Positions 1-7,430 of a stretch of 7,650 bases of DNA are shown here, in pieces. The DNA is from an uncultured Erysipelotrichaceae bacterium (GTDB taxonomy: Bacteria; Bacillota_I; Bacilli_A; RFN20; CAG-826), in NCBI GenBank assembly GCA_900321535.1, contig ONWJ01000109.1, forward strand, positions 1 through 7,650. The letters are read 5' to 3'. Positions within the stretch are counted from its first letter, which is position 1, and each line of letters begins with the position of its first letter. A program made the position numbers and the translations under genes. The notes below the pieces were generated by a model, which was given only the letters and a program-made list of their open reading frames with translations, did not search any database and was not told the DNA's origin.

Positions 1-119
1 CAAAGAAGAGCCAGGCGAAGCTGGGTTAATCCCTTTTGCTTCCGAAGAGAAGAAATCCTCTCCCCTACCGCGATTAAAACGGCATCGCTTTTGATGGAAT
101 CAAGCATGATCTTCGCCAT
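1..119 (-). CDS. Xre/Cro-CI family helix-turn-helix protein, N-terminal part only
   Basis: The reading frame opens at ATG 119-117 and runs off the left edge, giving about 39 residues. The visible stretch VGERISSLRKQKGLTQ (residues 18-33) matches the first helix and turn of the Xre/Cro-CI HTH fold (consensus like iGerIrkLReekGLTQeeLA), so this is very probably a small DNA-binding regulator or the N-terminus of a larger HTH protein. Two starts are possible. The ATG at 119 has GAGG six bases upstream; the ATG at 107 has only a weak site. It overlaps the end of whiA by 20 bp or 8 bp, so it is probably translated by coupling to whiA. It is too short to be caught by usual ORF length cut-offs. The rest of the protein, and so its specific role, cannot be seen. 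Confidence 0.75.
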   Translation of the reverse strand, partial: MAKIMLDSIKSDAVLIAVGERISSLRKQKGLTQLRLALL

Positions 120-1071
120 GGTGTGCCTCGTATTCTTGCTTTAAAAAACGGAAAAGATGATTTACGTTGGATTTGGTGATGGTAGAAGCGAATTCTTCAC
201 TCATCATTCTAGCCAAATCATCTAACGATGCTTCTTGGTGTTCTAATCGAAGATGCATGAGTAAGTTCAATTTCGGATTACGGACATGTTCCCAGCCAAT
301 GCGGCCTGCATAATCCTCTATATATTGAATCTGTTTCTTCGAGGCGAGCATCGATTTATCAAGGTTGGCTTGATCTAAAATGGCCAAGCGATTTCCGATA
401 TTAGAGAAGTCTCTAGAAACACGAATGTCCTCGAATTTAAGACAACACTGCGTTGCCCCCATCGCGATAAGAAAATCAGAGATTTCCTCAGCTCTTTTCA
501 AATAGATGACGTTTTGGTTGCGTCTTTTGATCATCTTTGGATGAAATTGCCCGCCATTGGCTTTTTGAAAGATGTGGTAAAGCCATTTTGCTTCTCTTTC
601 GTCGTAATGGGAGATTTCTAAATGATAATTCGATGAAGTCGGATCATTGACCGAGCCAGAGGCACAGAACGCACCCATCAAGAAAGCCGGATATTGCCCC
701 ATGCTTTTCACACATTCGTTAGGCTTCACATGCTCCAAGAAGTCGACTTCAAGATCTTGCATCATCTCTTCGGGGTTAGGGAAAAGAACATGGTATTTCG
801 TTCTTTTATAGAACCCCATGCTTTTGGAATAGGCAAAACGGGCTGAAACACCGTAACGGCGCTTTCCTAAATCATATAAAAGTTTGGCAAGCTTCGCGGA
901 TTCGCAGCTGAAATCTAATTCTGGATTCCCTTGAGAGATTCGATACGAACCATTTTGGCGGCAGAACGCGGAAAGGAAGGGGCGAATCTCATCATCCTCA
1001 AATGCTCTTGACGAGACCTCTTCTTTGCATAGAAAAGCGAAAGAAGGGCCATCCTTCTTTTTCTTCTTCAT
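100..1071 (-). CDS. whiA: WhiA, DNA-binding sporulation/cell-division regulator
   Basis: WhiA proteins combine a degenerate LAGLIDADG homing-endonuclease fold with a C-terminal helix-turn-helix. In Streptomyces they activate sporulation genes; in Bacillus they bind the nucleoid and affect cell division and chromosome segregation. The 323-residue product has the usual family length. The second LAGLIDADG half has the family motif as FLMGAFCASGSVNDP (residues 130-144) followed by YHLEI. The C-terminal region from about residue 210 carries the family's R-V/N-R/A-N-x-x-K pattern, then LRLEHQEASLDDLA (274-287) and the recognition helix ITKSNVNHLFRFL (298-310). The N-terminus starts with a run of five lysines, which is unusual. 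The ATG overlaps the rapZ stop as ATGA, so coupled translation is likely; a separate Shine-Dalgarno is weak. In Bacillus the yvcK gene lies between rapZ and whiA, and here it does not. Confidence 0.96.
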   Translation of the reverse strand: MKKKKKDGPSFAFLCKEEVSSRAFEDDEIRPFLSAFCRQNGSYRISQGNPELDFSCESAKLAKLLYDLGKRRYGVSARFAYSKSMGFYKRTKYHVLFPNPEEMMQDLEVDFLEHVKPNECVKSMGQYPAFLMGAFCASGSVNDPTSSNYHLEISHYDEREAKWLYHIFQKANGGQFHPKMIKRRNQNVIYLKRAEEISDFLIAMGATQCCLKFEDIRVSRDFSNIGNRLAILDQANLDKSMLASKKQIQYIEDYAGRIGWEHVRNPKLNLLMHLRLEHQEASLDDLARMMSEEFASTITKSNVNHLFRFLKQEYEAHHGEDHA

Positions 1072-1922
1072 AGATAATTTCCACGTTTATCGGAGTCGCG
1101 ATGAGAAACCATGCAGTAACAACGATCTTTAAATATCTCGTACAAAGACTGGGCGATATAGACGGAACGATGTTGCCCACCCGAGCAGCCGAGATAGATG
1201 TTAAGGAATTTCCTTCCCGCCTTTTGCGCTTTCTCAAATACTTGCGCGAGGAATTCTTCCAAGACCTTTATATATTTGGCCATATCGCGTTTGCTTTTGA
1301 AGAAATCGATGACCGGTTGATCAAGCCCGGTGAGGTCTTTGAGTTCAGGAACCCAAAATGGGTTTGGCAAATCGCGGCAATCAAATACATAATCCGCATC
1401 CGAAGGAACCCCATACTTATATCCAAAGGATAGGAAGGACACCGCTAAATCCAAATCGTTGGCCCGGCGGATTTTGGTGAGGATGGATTCTCTAAGTTCT
1501 TCATTAGAAAGCCCAGTCGTATCCAAGAACAAATCCACGTTATCGCGGATGAGGTTCGCTCTTCTTTCGTCGTCATCAATCGCCTCTTCAAGTTGAAGTC
1601 CTTTCGCCTGAAGAGGATGCATATGACGGGTTAAGCGGAAGCGCTTGAATAATTCTGGCTTATTGCAATAAAGCAAAATCGAAAGGAGGCGGATTCCGCT
1701 GGTATTATTCAAAATTGACAAGCCGGTTTTCGCGTGACGGATTTCCTGAATAATAACGGTTTTTCCATACGATTCCGGCTTCTTTTTCATTTCTTCAAGC
1801 AACGCAGGAACGACTTCATTAGGCGTGTTTTCAATCACGCGATACCCTTTTTCTTCAAAGGCGTGGGCAGCAGTCGATTTACCTGCCCCACTGACGCCTG
1901 TCAGATAGATGACATTGATCAT
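1068..1922 (-). CDS. rapZ: RapZ/YvcJ nucleotide-binding RNA adaptor protein
   Basis: RapZ-family proteins are cytoplasmic nucleotide-binding proteins. In E. coli RapZ directs RNase E to the small RNA GlmZ to control glucosamine-6-phosphate synthesis; in Bacillus YvcJ hydrolyses GTP and affects competence. The target in this organism is not known. The 284 residues match the family length. Visible signatures are a Walker A loop GVSGAGKST (9-17), the ENTP segment after it (31-34; family DNLP), SFGYKYG (165-171), VFDCRDLPNPFW (179-190), and the C-terminal domain motifs GCSGGQHRSV (245-254) and HRD (274-276). The E. coli basic C-terminal RNA-binding tail is only partly resembled (DKRGNYL). Its start has a near-perfect AGGAGG seven bases upstream. 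It follows trxB after an 18-bp gap and overlaps whiA by 4 bp. Confidence 0.96.
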   Translation of the reverse strand: MINVIYLTGVSGAGKSTAAHAFEEKGYRVIENTPNEVVPALLEEMKKKPESYGKTVIIQEIRHAKTGLSILNNTSGIRLLSILLYCNKPELFKRFRLTRHMHPLQAKGLQLEEAIDDDERRANLIRDNVDLFLDTTGLSNEELRESILTKIRRANDLDLAVSFLSFGYKYGVPSDADYVFDCRDLPNPFWVPELKDLTGLDQPVIDFFKSKRDMAKYIKVLEEFLAQVFEKAQKAGRKFLNIYLGCSGGQHRSVYIAQSLYEIFKDRCYCMVSHRDSDKRGNYL

Positions 1923-1929
1923 GGTCGTT

Positions 1930-1935
1930 CCTCCT
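1930..1935 (-). promoter_or_regulatory. Strong ribosome binding site of rapZ
   Basis: On the minus strand the sequence reads AAGGAGG with a 7-base spacer before the rapZ ATG at 1922. It is the strongest Shine-Dalgarno in the operon and sits in the only non-overlapping junction downstream of lgt. It shows that this organism uses a canonical anti-Shine-Dalgarno, which makes the missing site of uvrA stand out. Confidence 0.85.
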
Positions 1936-1940
1936 TTTTA

Positions 1941-2855
1941 TTACTTGACGCTTCGGCAATAAGAGATCGCGCTTGTCGATGCGACAGCAGCTTCCCCAGC
2001 CGCGTTAACAAGCTGACGAAGTTTCTTGTCTACGATATCGCCACAGGCAAATACGCCGGGCACAGAAGTTGACATTGTCGTATCGCAAACAAGGAATCCT
2101 TTGTTTGTTTCTGGCTTTAATGAAGATAAGAATTCAGAAGATGATTTCTCACCATAAAGAGGGAAAACACCTGATACGTGTATTTGTTTTTGTTCTCCGC
2201 CCTCTTCATAAGTTAACCATGTGACAACGGTTTCGCCATCTACGCGGATTGGCTTGCCGCCTTGAATTAATTGGACGTTAGGACAGGCAAGCAATTCTTC
2301 ATGATGGGCCTCGGTTGTCTCTAATGGCTCTGGGATGAGGAAATACAAATGATCGACGAGCCCAGAAAGATAGAGCACATCTTCCACCGCATGATCCTTG
2401 TTGCCAATCACCGCGACATCTTTGCCACGGAAGAAGTTACCATCACAAGTCGCGCAGTAAGAAACGCCTTTCCCTTCGAATTCCTTTTCTCCTGGAATAC
2501 CGAGCTTTTTGGTTTCGACGCCGGTAGCGATGATCACCGCTTTCGCGCAGTAATCTCCAGCATCTGTTCTAACGAAGAAGCGGCCATCTTCTTTTGAGAC
2601 GGAACTTACCGATCCATAGGCGAGTTCAACCCCAAGCTCGCTGGCTTGGGTGAAAACCGCCATCGCAAGATCGGGGCCCGAAATTTTAGGAGCCGCCGGA
2701 TAATTATCGATGCGATGAATGTTGTTGAGCTTTCCTCCTGGAGCGCCCTTTTCAACAATCACGCTGCTTAACGAAGACCGACGAAGATAAATCCCCGCGG
2801 TCAATCCAGCCATTCCTCCCCCGATAACAACAACATCAACTGTCCTGGTTTCCAT
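1941..2855 (-). CDS. trxB: Thioredoxin reductase-like flavoprotein with degenerate NADPH site
   Basis: TrxB passes electrons through FAD to a CxxC pair and on to thioredoxin. Numbered from an upstream GTG (2867), the N-terminal FAD loop GGGMAG is at 16-21, the redox centre CATCDG at 138-143, and the second FAD segment GVFACGDI at 271-278, followed by the usual RQLVNAAGEAA helix. The two NADPH signatures are not normal. GGGDSA is GNKDHA (155-160), and HRRxxxR is replaced by an IPExxxT segment (178-184), so both phosphate-binding arginines are gone. The enzyme may therefore take electrons from ferredoxin or another donor, as in described NADPH-independent FFTR/DTR groups. I chose ATG 2855, which leaves a typical short N-terminus; GTG 2867 would add four residues and has poorer spacing. 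It overlaps the lgt end by 20 bp. The family is certain, the electron donor is not. Confidence 0.93.
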   Translation of the reverse strand: METRTVDVVVIGGGMAGLTAGIYLRRSSLSSVIVEKGAPGGKLNNIHRIDNYPAAPKISGPDLAMAVFTQASELGVELAYGSVSSVSKEDGRFFVRTDAGDYCAKAVIIATGVETKKLGIPGEKEFEGKGVSYCATCDGNFFRGKDVAVIGNKDHAVEDVLYLSGLVDHLYFLIPEPLETTEAHHEELLACPNVQLIQGGKPIRVDGETVVTWLTYEEGGEQKQIHVSGVFPLYGEKSSSEFLSSLKPETNKGFLVCDTTMSTSVPGVFACGDIVDKKLRQLVNAAGEAAVASTSAISYCRSVK

Positions 2856-4377
2856 TTTCCTTCTCACCCTCGTTTTGTTCCTGAGTTTTTTCCTCTTGTT
2901 GTTCTTTTGTTTCTTTCTGCTCTTTCATCTGCGCCTCGGCAACAATCTGCATCGCGGATTTCTTCTCAGTCTTCGCCTTGGCTTTCTTTGGCATCTTGCC
3001 GCGGATGATTTCAACCGGAAGTCCCTTCTTAAGGCGATAGAAATAGAAGATCTCAAAGCCAATTAAGAAGAGAATACCGACCCCGATGTAAATACCGGCG
3101 TTGACAAAACTCCACATATTATTGTTGCCCATGTTGTAGTTTGGATTACGAAGCGGTTCCATGATCATACGAACGGTTCCATACCAAACAAGATAGAAGG
3201 AAGCGTCCACGCCAGGCGCTCTATGCTTCCTCCAAATAAGGGGAATCAAATATGAGATAATGGCAAATCCAGCCAGGTTTAGCAGAGATTCTACCAAAAA
3301 TAAAGGCGCGTTCATGTAGCCGGGAACGAGTTGCAAACCGTTATATAAAGACGGATCTAACCCGGACGGGATATCGTAGGAAGATGCAAACATTCGCATC
3401 TGGTTTTGTATCCAAGTCGGCACCCAGCTCCAGCCTTGGCTCACATTGACGACACCGCCATAAACTTCGAGATTGAAGAAGTTGCCCCAGCGTCCAATGG
3501 CCTGCGCGACAAGAATCGTTGGAACGACAAAGTCCGCAGCGATACGGATATCAACGTATTTGCGGCGGAAGATAACCCAAAGCGCGCCGACGATGATACC
3601 GCCGACCGCGCCGCCAAGAATGGTCAGACCACCATTCATGATGTTAAAGACATTGCCAAAGTTTTGATTGAAACCATCACGCTCCCAATTGCCGACGACG
3701 TACCAAACACGTGCGCCAATAATGCCGGCTGGGAAAGCGACCAAAAGCGTACTTTCTAAGATTCCATGACGACCGTATTTTTTGTACATGCGATGATCGG
3801 AAATGAAGTAAGCGATAATCGCAGCCCCGACAATGATGACGCCATACCAAGCGATATGAAGTCCGCCACTATGAACAGCATCAAAGCGATTTTGGCCATT
3901 GAAGAAATGCAGCCCATTGCCGTTAATGACGATACCTGCTTCAAGTGGGTATTGGAGGTATTCTGCAACACCCTCTAAGTAAAGCAACGCAGCTAGAATT
4001 GCGATTGGGATGCTTGCGTAAAGGCCGATCTTCAGTAAACGAAGTTGCTTTTTCGTTGTATCCGCACGGTAGAAGCGAAGATAGAAGCAGCCCCATAGGC
4101 AAGAAAAGGCGACGAAGAAGAAAAAGGAGGCAAAACACGCCATGGCAAGCTTCCCTGCAGTAAATGCCCAATTAGACAAATAAGCAGTTGCAATCGGCAT
4201 GAAAATGCCCGCTACTCCAAAGCAAATCCAACCGATGAGCAAACGCAAAGCCATTTGCTTGTCGATCACGTTCCGTTTCTTATCCTTCCCGTATTTTCTA
4301 AGTTCGAGAATCCATAGGACCACCCCTGCTATCAAGGCGGCTAAAAAAATCACTAAGAATAAATATCCCATAGGCAT
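2836..4377 (-). CDS. lgt: Prolipoprotein diacylglyceryl transferase with extra N-terminal membrane domain
   Basis: Lgt is the inner-membrane enzyme that moves diacylglycerol from phosphatidylglycerol to the lipobox cysteine of prolipoproteins. The core lies at about residues 145-455: AWYG (176-179), GARVWYV (221-227), GGLTILGGAVGG (249-260), the signature GRWGNFFNLEVYGG (295-308) with R296, N299 and E304, and WYGTVRMIMEPLR (398-410) with R403 and E407. At 513 residues it is much longer than the usual 260-300. The extra parts are an N-terminal domain with about four hydrophobic spans (near 4-24, 43-66, 73-101, 114-135) and a Lys/Glu/Gln-rich tail (456-513), presumably cytoplasmic. The position matching E. 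coli His103 is Leu254. A GGAAAG site precedes the ATG at 4377; a second ATG lies two codons on. It overlaps trxB, and hprK is absent upstream. Confidence 0.95.
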   Translation of the reverse strand: MPMGYLFLVIFLAALIAGVVLWILELRKYGKDKKRNVIDKQMALRLLIGWICFGVAGIFMPIATAYLSNWAFTAGKLAMACFASFFFFVAFSCLWGCFYLRFYRADTTKKQLRLLKIGLYASIPIAILAALLYLEGVAEYLQYPLEAGIVINGNGLHFFNGQNRFDAVHSGGLHIAWYGVIIVGAAIIAYFISDHRMYKKYGRHGILESTLLVAFPAGIIGARVWYVVGNWERDGFNQNFGNVFNIMNGGLTILGGAVGGIIVGALWVIFRRKYVDIRIAADFVVPTILVAQAIGRWGNFFNLEVYGGVVNVSQGWSWVPTWIQNQMRMFASSYDIPSGLDPSLYNGLQLVPGYMNAPLFLVESLLNLAGFAIISYLIPLIWRKHRAPGVDASFYLVWYGTVRMIMEPLRNPNYNMGNNNMWSFVNAGIYIGVGILFLIGFEIFYFYRLKKGLPVEIIRGKMPKKAKAKTEKKSAMQIVAEAQMKEQKETKEQQEEKTQEQNEGEKENGNQDS

Positions 4378-4386
4378 ATTTTATTC

Positions 4387-4399
4387 TTTCCAAAGGAAA
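4387..4399 (-). repeat. Short inverted repeat over the lgt ribosome binding site
   Basis: The sequence TTTCC-nnn-GGAAA is a perfect 5+3+5 inverted repeat. On the lgt transcript its 3' arm contains the GGAAAG that serves as the Shine-Dalgarno about 8 bases before the lgt start. A small hairpin here could partly hide the site, but a 3-base loop and AT-rich arms make it weak. It may be chance. Confidence 0.35.
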
Positions 4400-4482
4400 T
4401 GTCACCCTTAACGCAACGAAAAACCCTTATGAAAAAGCAAGAACTACGTTTCCATGAGAGTCAAGGGATTGATTTGTGACGA

Positions 4483-7335
4483 TTATTTATCTCTTTCGAG
4501 AATTTGCTTGAGATATTGACCAGTATAAGAGCCTTCGATTTTTGCCACGTCTTCCGGTGTGCCCTCTGCCACGAGTTTACCACCTCGGTAGCCGCCAAGT
4601 GGGCCAAGGTCAATCACCCAGTCAGCAACCTTAATCACGTCAAGGTTGTGCTCAATGACAACGACGGTGTCGCCGTGGTCGACGATGGTTTGAAGAACCT
4701 TGATCAATCGGTTGACATCATCGCTATGAAGACCGGTCGTCGGTTCGTCTAGAACATACAGGGTTTTGCCAGTCGATTTTCGTTGAAGCTCGGTCGCTAA
4801 TTTCACGCGTTGCGCTTCACCGCCAGATAGTTCGGTAGCGGGTTGTCCGAGCTTGACATATCCAAGTCCAACATCGATCAATGTTTGAATTTTACGCAGG
4901 ATTTGCGGGCGATTTTCGAAAAATTTCGCGGCTTCTTCAATGCGCATATCCAACACATCATGGATGTTCTTTCCTTTGTATAAGCATAGGAGCGTGTCTT
5001 CGTTATAACGCTTGCCATCGCATTCGTCGCACTTGACATAAACATCAGGCAGGAAGGACATGGAGATACGGGTGACGCCAGCGCCTTGACATTTCTCGCA
5101 ACGGCCGCCTTTGACGTTAAAAGAGAAGCGTCCTTTGTCATAGCCTTTTTCTCTAGCGTGATCGGTTTCGGCGAACAAGGCGCGAATGTCATCAAAGACA
5201 CCGGTATACGTTGCCGGGTTGCTACGTGGGGTGCGGCCGATTGGCTCTTGGTCAATCGCGATGAGTTTATCGATATTCCCTAAGCCAACGATTTCCTCAC
5301 ATGGAGCAGGAATGGCATTCTTCTTTTTGTTGATCGCGATGTCTACGCCACGAACAAGCGTCTCATTAATCAACGAGGATTTTCCTGAGCCGGATACGCC
5401 GGTTACGGCAATAAACTTTCCCAAAGGGAACTTAACAGTCAAATGGTCCAAATTGTGGATGGTTGCCTCTTTGACGGTAAGGTATTTCCCATTTCCTTTT
5501 CTGCGTTTTTCAGGAACGAAAATCTTCTTTCTGCCAGAGAGGTAATCGCCGGTGATGGACTCCTTGCAATCCATGATGGTTTGCAAATCACCTTGGGCCA
5601 CCACTTCGCCACCATGCACGCCAGCGCCAGGACCGATATCGACGATATAGTCCGCCGAACGCATGGTGTCTTCATCATGTTCAACGACAATTAAGGTATT
5701 GCCGAGGTCTCTCATTTGCTTAAGGGTAGAAATAAGTCGCTCGTTGTCTTTTTGGTGAAGACCGATGGAAGGTTCAGCGAGGACATACAAAACGCCGGAG
5801 AGTTTCGACCCGATTTGGGTGGCCAAACGAATTCGTTGCGCTTCGCCACCAGAAAGTGTCATCGCATAACGAGAAAGAGAAAGATAATCCAAGCCGACAT
5901 CAATCAAGAAGGTCGCACGGTTTCTAATCTCATGAATGACCATGTCTGCAATCGCGTGTTCAGACTGGTTTAAAGAACGGCTTACTTCGTCAATCCAAGC
6001 GACGAATTTATCCAAAGATAAATCGGTAGCTTCGAAGATATTTAATCCCCCGACTTTGACGGATAAAGCGGATTGGTTCAACCTAGCCCCGTGACAAGTC
6101 GTGCAGGTAGAATCCCTCATGAACGATTCATAGTAAGTTCTCATCCAATCGGAAGAAGTCTCGCGATAAAGGCGTTCGATACGGGTCTTAACGCCTTCGA
6201 TATTCCCGCGGCGGTTCATCTTGTTGCCGTTGACGGATGTAATCGTGTATTCAAGGAAATCTGGTGAGCCATCCAAAATGATTTTGATAGCTTCTTTTGA
6301 AAGCTTGTTCCAAGGTGTATTCAAATCAATCGAATACAACTTGCAAAGCAAAGCGAATTCCTGCCATTCAATGTTGGTGGTGCCGACAATGTTTTGGAAA
6401 TAGCGGATTGCCCCTTGGTTGATGCTTTTATCTGGATCGGGAACAAGAAGGTCCAAAGAGACTTCGCGCTTAATGCCTAGGCCATGGCAATCCGGGCAAT
6501 AGCCTAATGGGGCGTTAAAGGAAAATAAGCGTGGTTCTAAGGAGGGGACGGAAAAGCCGCAGTCGGGGCAAGAATGGTGTTCCGAGAGTAAGCGTTCTCC
6601 TTTGGAAGACAAGATAATGAGATACCCGTGTCCCCAGTCCAAAGCGATCTCTACATCATCAAAAACACGTCCACGTATCCCCTCTTTTATGATGAGACGG
6701 TCAATTACGATATCAATGTTATGACGTTTGTTCTTCTCCAAAGGCTGAAGTTCATCAAGCAACTTCATCTCCCCATCAACTCGGACACGAACAAACCCCT
6801 GCTTGCGGATTTTCTCAATCGTATCCGCGTGGGTGCCCTTCTCTTCTTTGACGATCGGAGCAAGAATCATGATCTTCTCGCCGTCTTCATATTGAAGAAT
6901 CGCGTTCGTCATCGCAACCGATGAATAAGCTTCGATTTTGGTGTGGTGATTGGGACAATATGGCACGCCGATGCGGGCAAAAAGCAAACGAAGATAATCA
7001 TAAATCTCAGTCACCGTTCCAACACTAGATCTTGGATTGTGTGAAGTGGACTTTTGGTCGATGGAAATGGCAGGAGAAAGGCCATCGATTTGATCGACGT
7101 CAGGTTTTTCAAATCCACCTAAAAACTGTCTGGCATAGGAGGATAATGATTCGACGTATCTCCTTTGCCCTTCCGAAAAGATCGTGTCGAAAGCAAGCGT
7201 GGATTTTCCAGACCCAGAAAGCCCGGTAAAAACGGTAAGTGAGCCTTTTGGAATCTCAACATCGATGTTTTTGAGATTGTTTTCTCTGGCCCCTTTTACC
7301 AATATCCAATTGCGTGAATTTTTCTCGTTTGCCAT
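4483..7335 (-). CDS. uvrA: UvrA, excinuclease ABC subunit A
   Basis: UvrA is the damage-sensing ATPase of nucleotide excision repair; it forms a dimer, loads UvrB at lesions and then leaves. The 950 residues are full length with two ABC modules. Module I has Walker [10 protein letters not shown] (38-46), a zinc site C256/C259/C280/C283, a CTTC pair (411-414), signature LSGGEAQ (494-500) and Walker B LYVLAEPS (516-523). Module II has Walker [10 protein letters not shown] (646-654), zinc site C746/C749/C769/C772, signature LSGGEAQ (836-842) and Walker B LYVLDEPT (859-866). The Walker B Asp is Ala520 in module I but normal (D863) in module II; the next Glu is kept in both. The ATG at 7335 is the only reasonable start: an in-frame TGA lies just upstream. 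No Shine-Dalgarno precedes it, and a TATAAT ends nine bases before it. uvrB is not next to it in this window. Confidence 0.98.
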   Translation of the reverse strand: MANEKNSRNWILVKGARENNLKNIDVEIPKGSLTVFTGLSGSGKSTLAFDTIFSEGQRRYVESLSSYARQFLGGFEKPDVDQIDGLSPAISIDQKSTSHNPRSSVGTVTEIYDYLRLLFARIGVPYCPNHHTKIEAYSSVAMTNAILQYEDGEKIMILAPIVKEEKGTHADTIEKIRKQGFVRVRVDGEMKLLDELQPLEKNKRHNIDIVIDRLIIKEGIRGRVFDDVEIALDWGHGYLIILSSKGERLLSEHHSCPDCGFSVPSLEPRLFSFNAPLGYCPDCHGLGIKREVSLDLLVPDPDKSINQGAIRYFQNIVGTTNIEWQEFALLCKLYSIDLNTPWNKLSKEAIKIILDGSPDFLEYTITSVNGNKMNRRGNIEGVKTRIERLYRETSSDWMRTYYESFMRDSTCTTCHGARLNQSALSVKVGGLNIFEATDLSLDKFVAWIDEVSRSLNQSEHAIADMVIHEIRNRATFLIDVGLDYLSLSRYAMTLSGGEAQRIRLATQIGSKLSGVLYVLAEPSIGLHQKDNERLISTLKQMRDLGNTLIVVEHDEDTMRSADYIVDIGPGAGVHGGEVVAQGDLQTIMDCKESITGDYLSGRKKIFVPEKRRKGNGKYLTVKEATIHNLDHLTVKFPLGKFIAVTGVSGSGKSSLINETLVRGVDIAINKKKNAIPAPCEEIVGLGNIDKLIAIDQEPIGRTPRSNPATYTGVFDDIRALFAETDHAREKGYDKGRFSFNVKGGRCEKCQGAGVTRISMSFLPDVYVKCDECDGKRYNEDTLLCLYKGKNIHDVLDMRIEEAAKFFENRPQILRKIQTLIDVGLGYVKLGQPATELSGGEAQRVKLATELQRKSTGKTLYVLDEPTTGLHSDDVNRLIKVLQTIVDHGDTVVVIEHNLDVIKVADWVIDLGPLGGYRGGKLVAEGTPEDVAKIEGSYTGQYLKQILERDK

Positions 7336-7344
7336 AGCGGGTGA

Positions 7345-7373
7345 ATTATACGACTTAAATCACGCGCGCAAAA
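7345..7373 (-). promoter_or_regulatory. Promoter of uvrA with perfect -10 box
   Basis: On the minus strand TATAAT (7350 down to 7345) is followed by only nine bases before the uvrA ATG. The -35 at 17-bp spacing (TTTTGC, 7373-7368) is poor; TTGCGC at 15-bp spacing is an alternative. Transcription would begin about 1-4 bases before the ATG, giving a leaderless or nearly leaderless message for the operon head. Confidence 0.6.
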
Positions 7374-7384
7374 GGGAGACACTC

Positions 7385-7395
7385 GGCCTGAGGCC
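7385..7395. repeat. 11-bp palindrome GGCCTGAGGCC between uvrA and tRNA-Pro
   Basis: This perfect GGCCT-n-AGGCC palindrome lies between the two divergent promoters, roughly 50 bases upstream of the predicted uvrA transcription start. With a one-base centre it cannot fold as a hairpin, so if it is functional it would be a dimeric protein operator. It does not resemble the Firmicutes LexA box (GAAC-n4-GTTC). It may be chance. Confidence 0.3.
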
Positions 7396-7430
7396 TTGAT
7401 AATTAAGATAGCAAACTCAATCCCGGTGAG

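Noticed and set aside
1101..1433. 110-codon plus-strand open frame inside rapZ
   Set aside because: Antisense to the conserved C-terminal half of rapZ, with no Shine-Dalgarno and no recognisable domain.
2868..2960. Long pyrimidine-rich run on the plus strand
   Set aside because: It is simply the coding sequence for the Lys/Glu/Gln-rich tail of Lgt read on the opposite strand.
3406..3759. 117-codon plus-strand open frame inside lgt
   Set aside because: It lies antisense to the conserved catalytic core of lgt, has no ribosome binding site or known motif, and its composition mirrors the lgt codons.
4459..4464. TTGACT as a -35 box for a separate lgt promoter
   Set aside because: No -10-like hexamer occurs 16-19 bases downstream on that strand, so it does not form a promoter.
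4424..4467. Possible terminator after uvrA (CCCTT...AAGGG followed by five Ts on the minus strand)
   Set aside because: The stem is only five base pairs with a loop over 30 bases, too weak to call; read-through into lgt is more likely.
5186..5545. 119-codon plus-strand open frame inside uvrA
   Set aside because: Antisense to the Walker A2 region of uvrA; the protein shows no family motif and is best explained as a shadow frame. The same applies to the other frames opposite or inside whiA, rapZ, trxB and uvrA.
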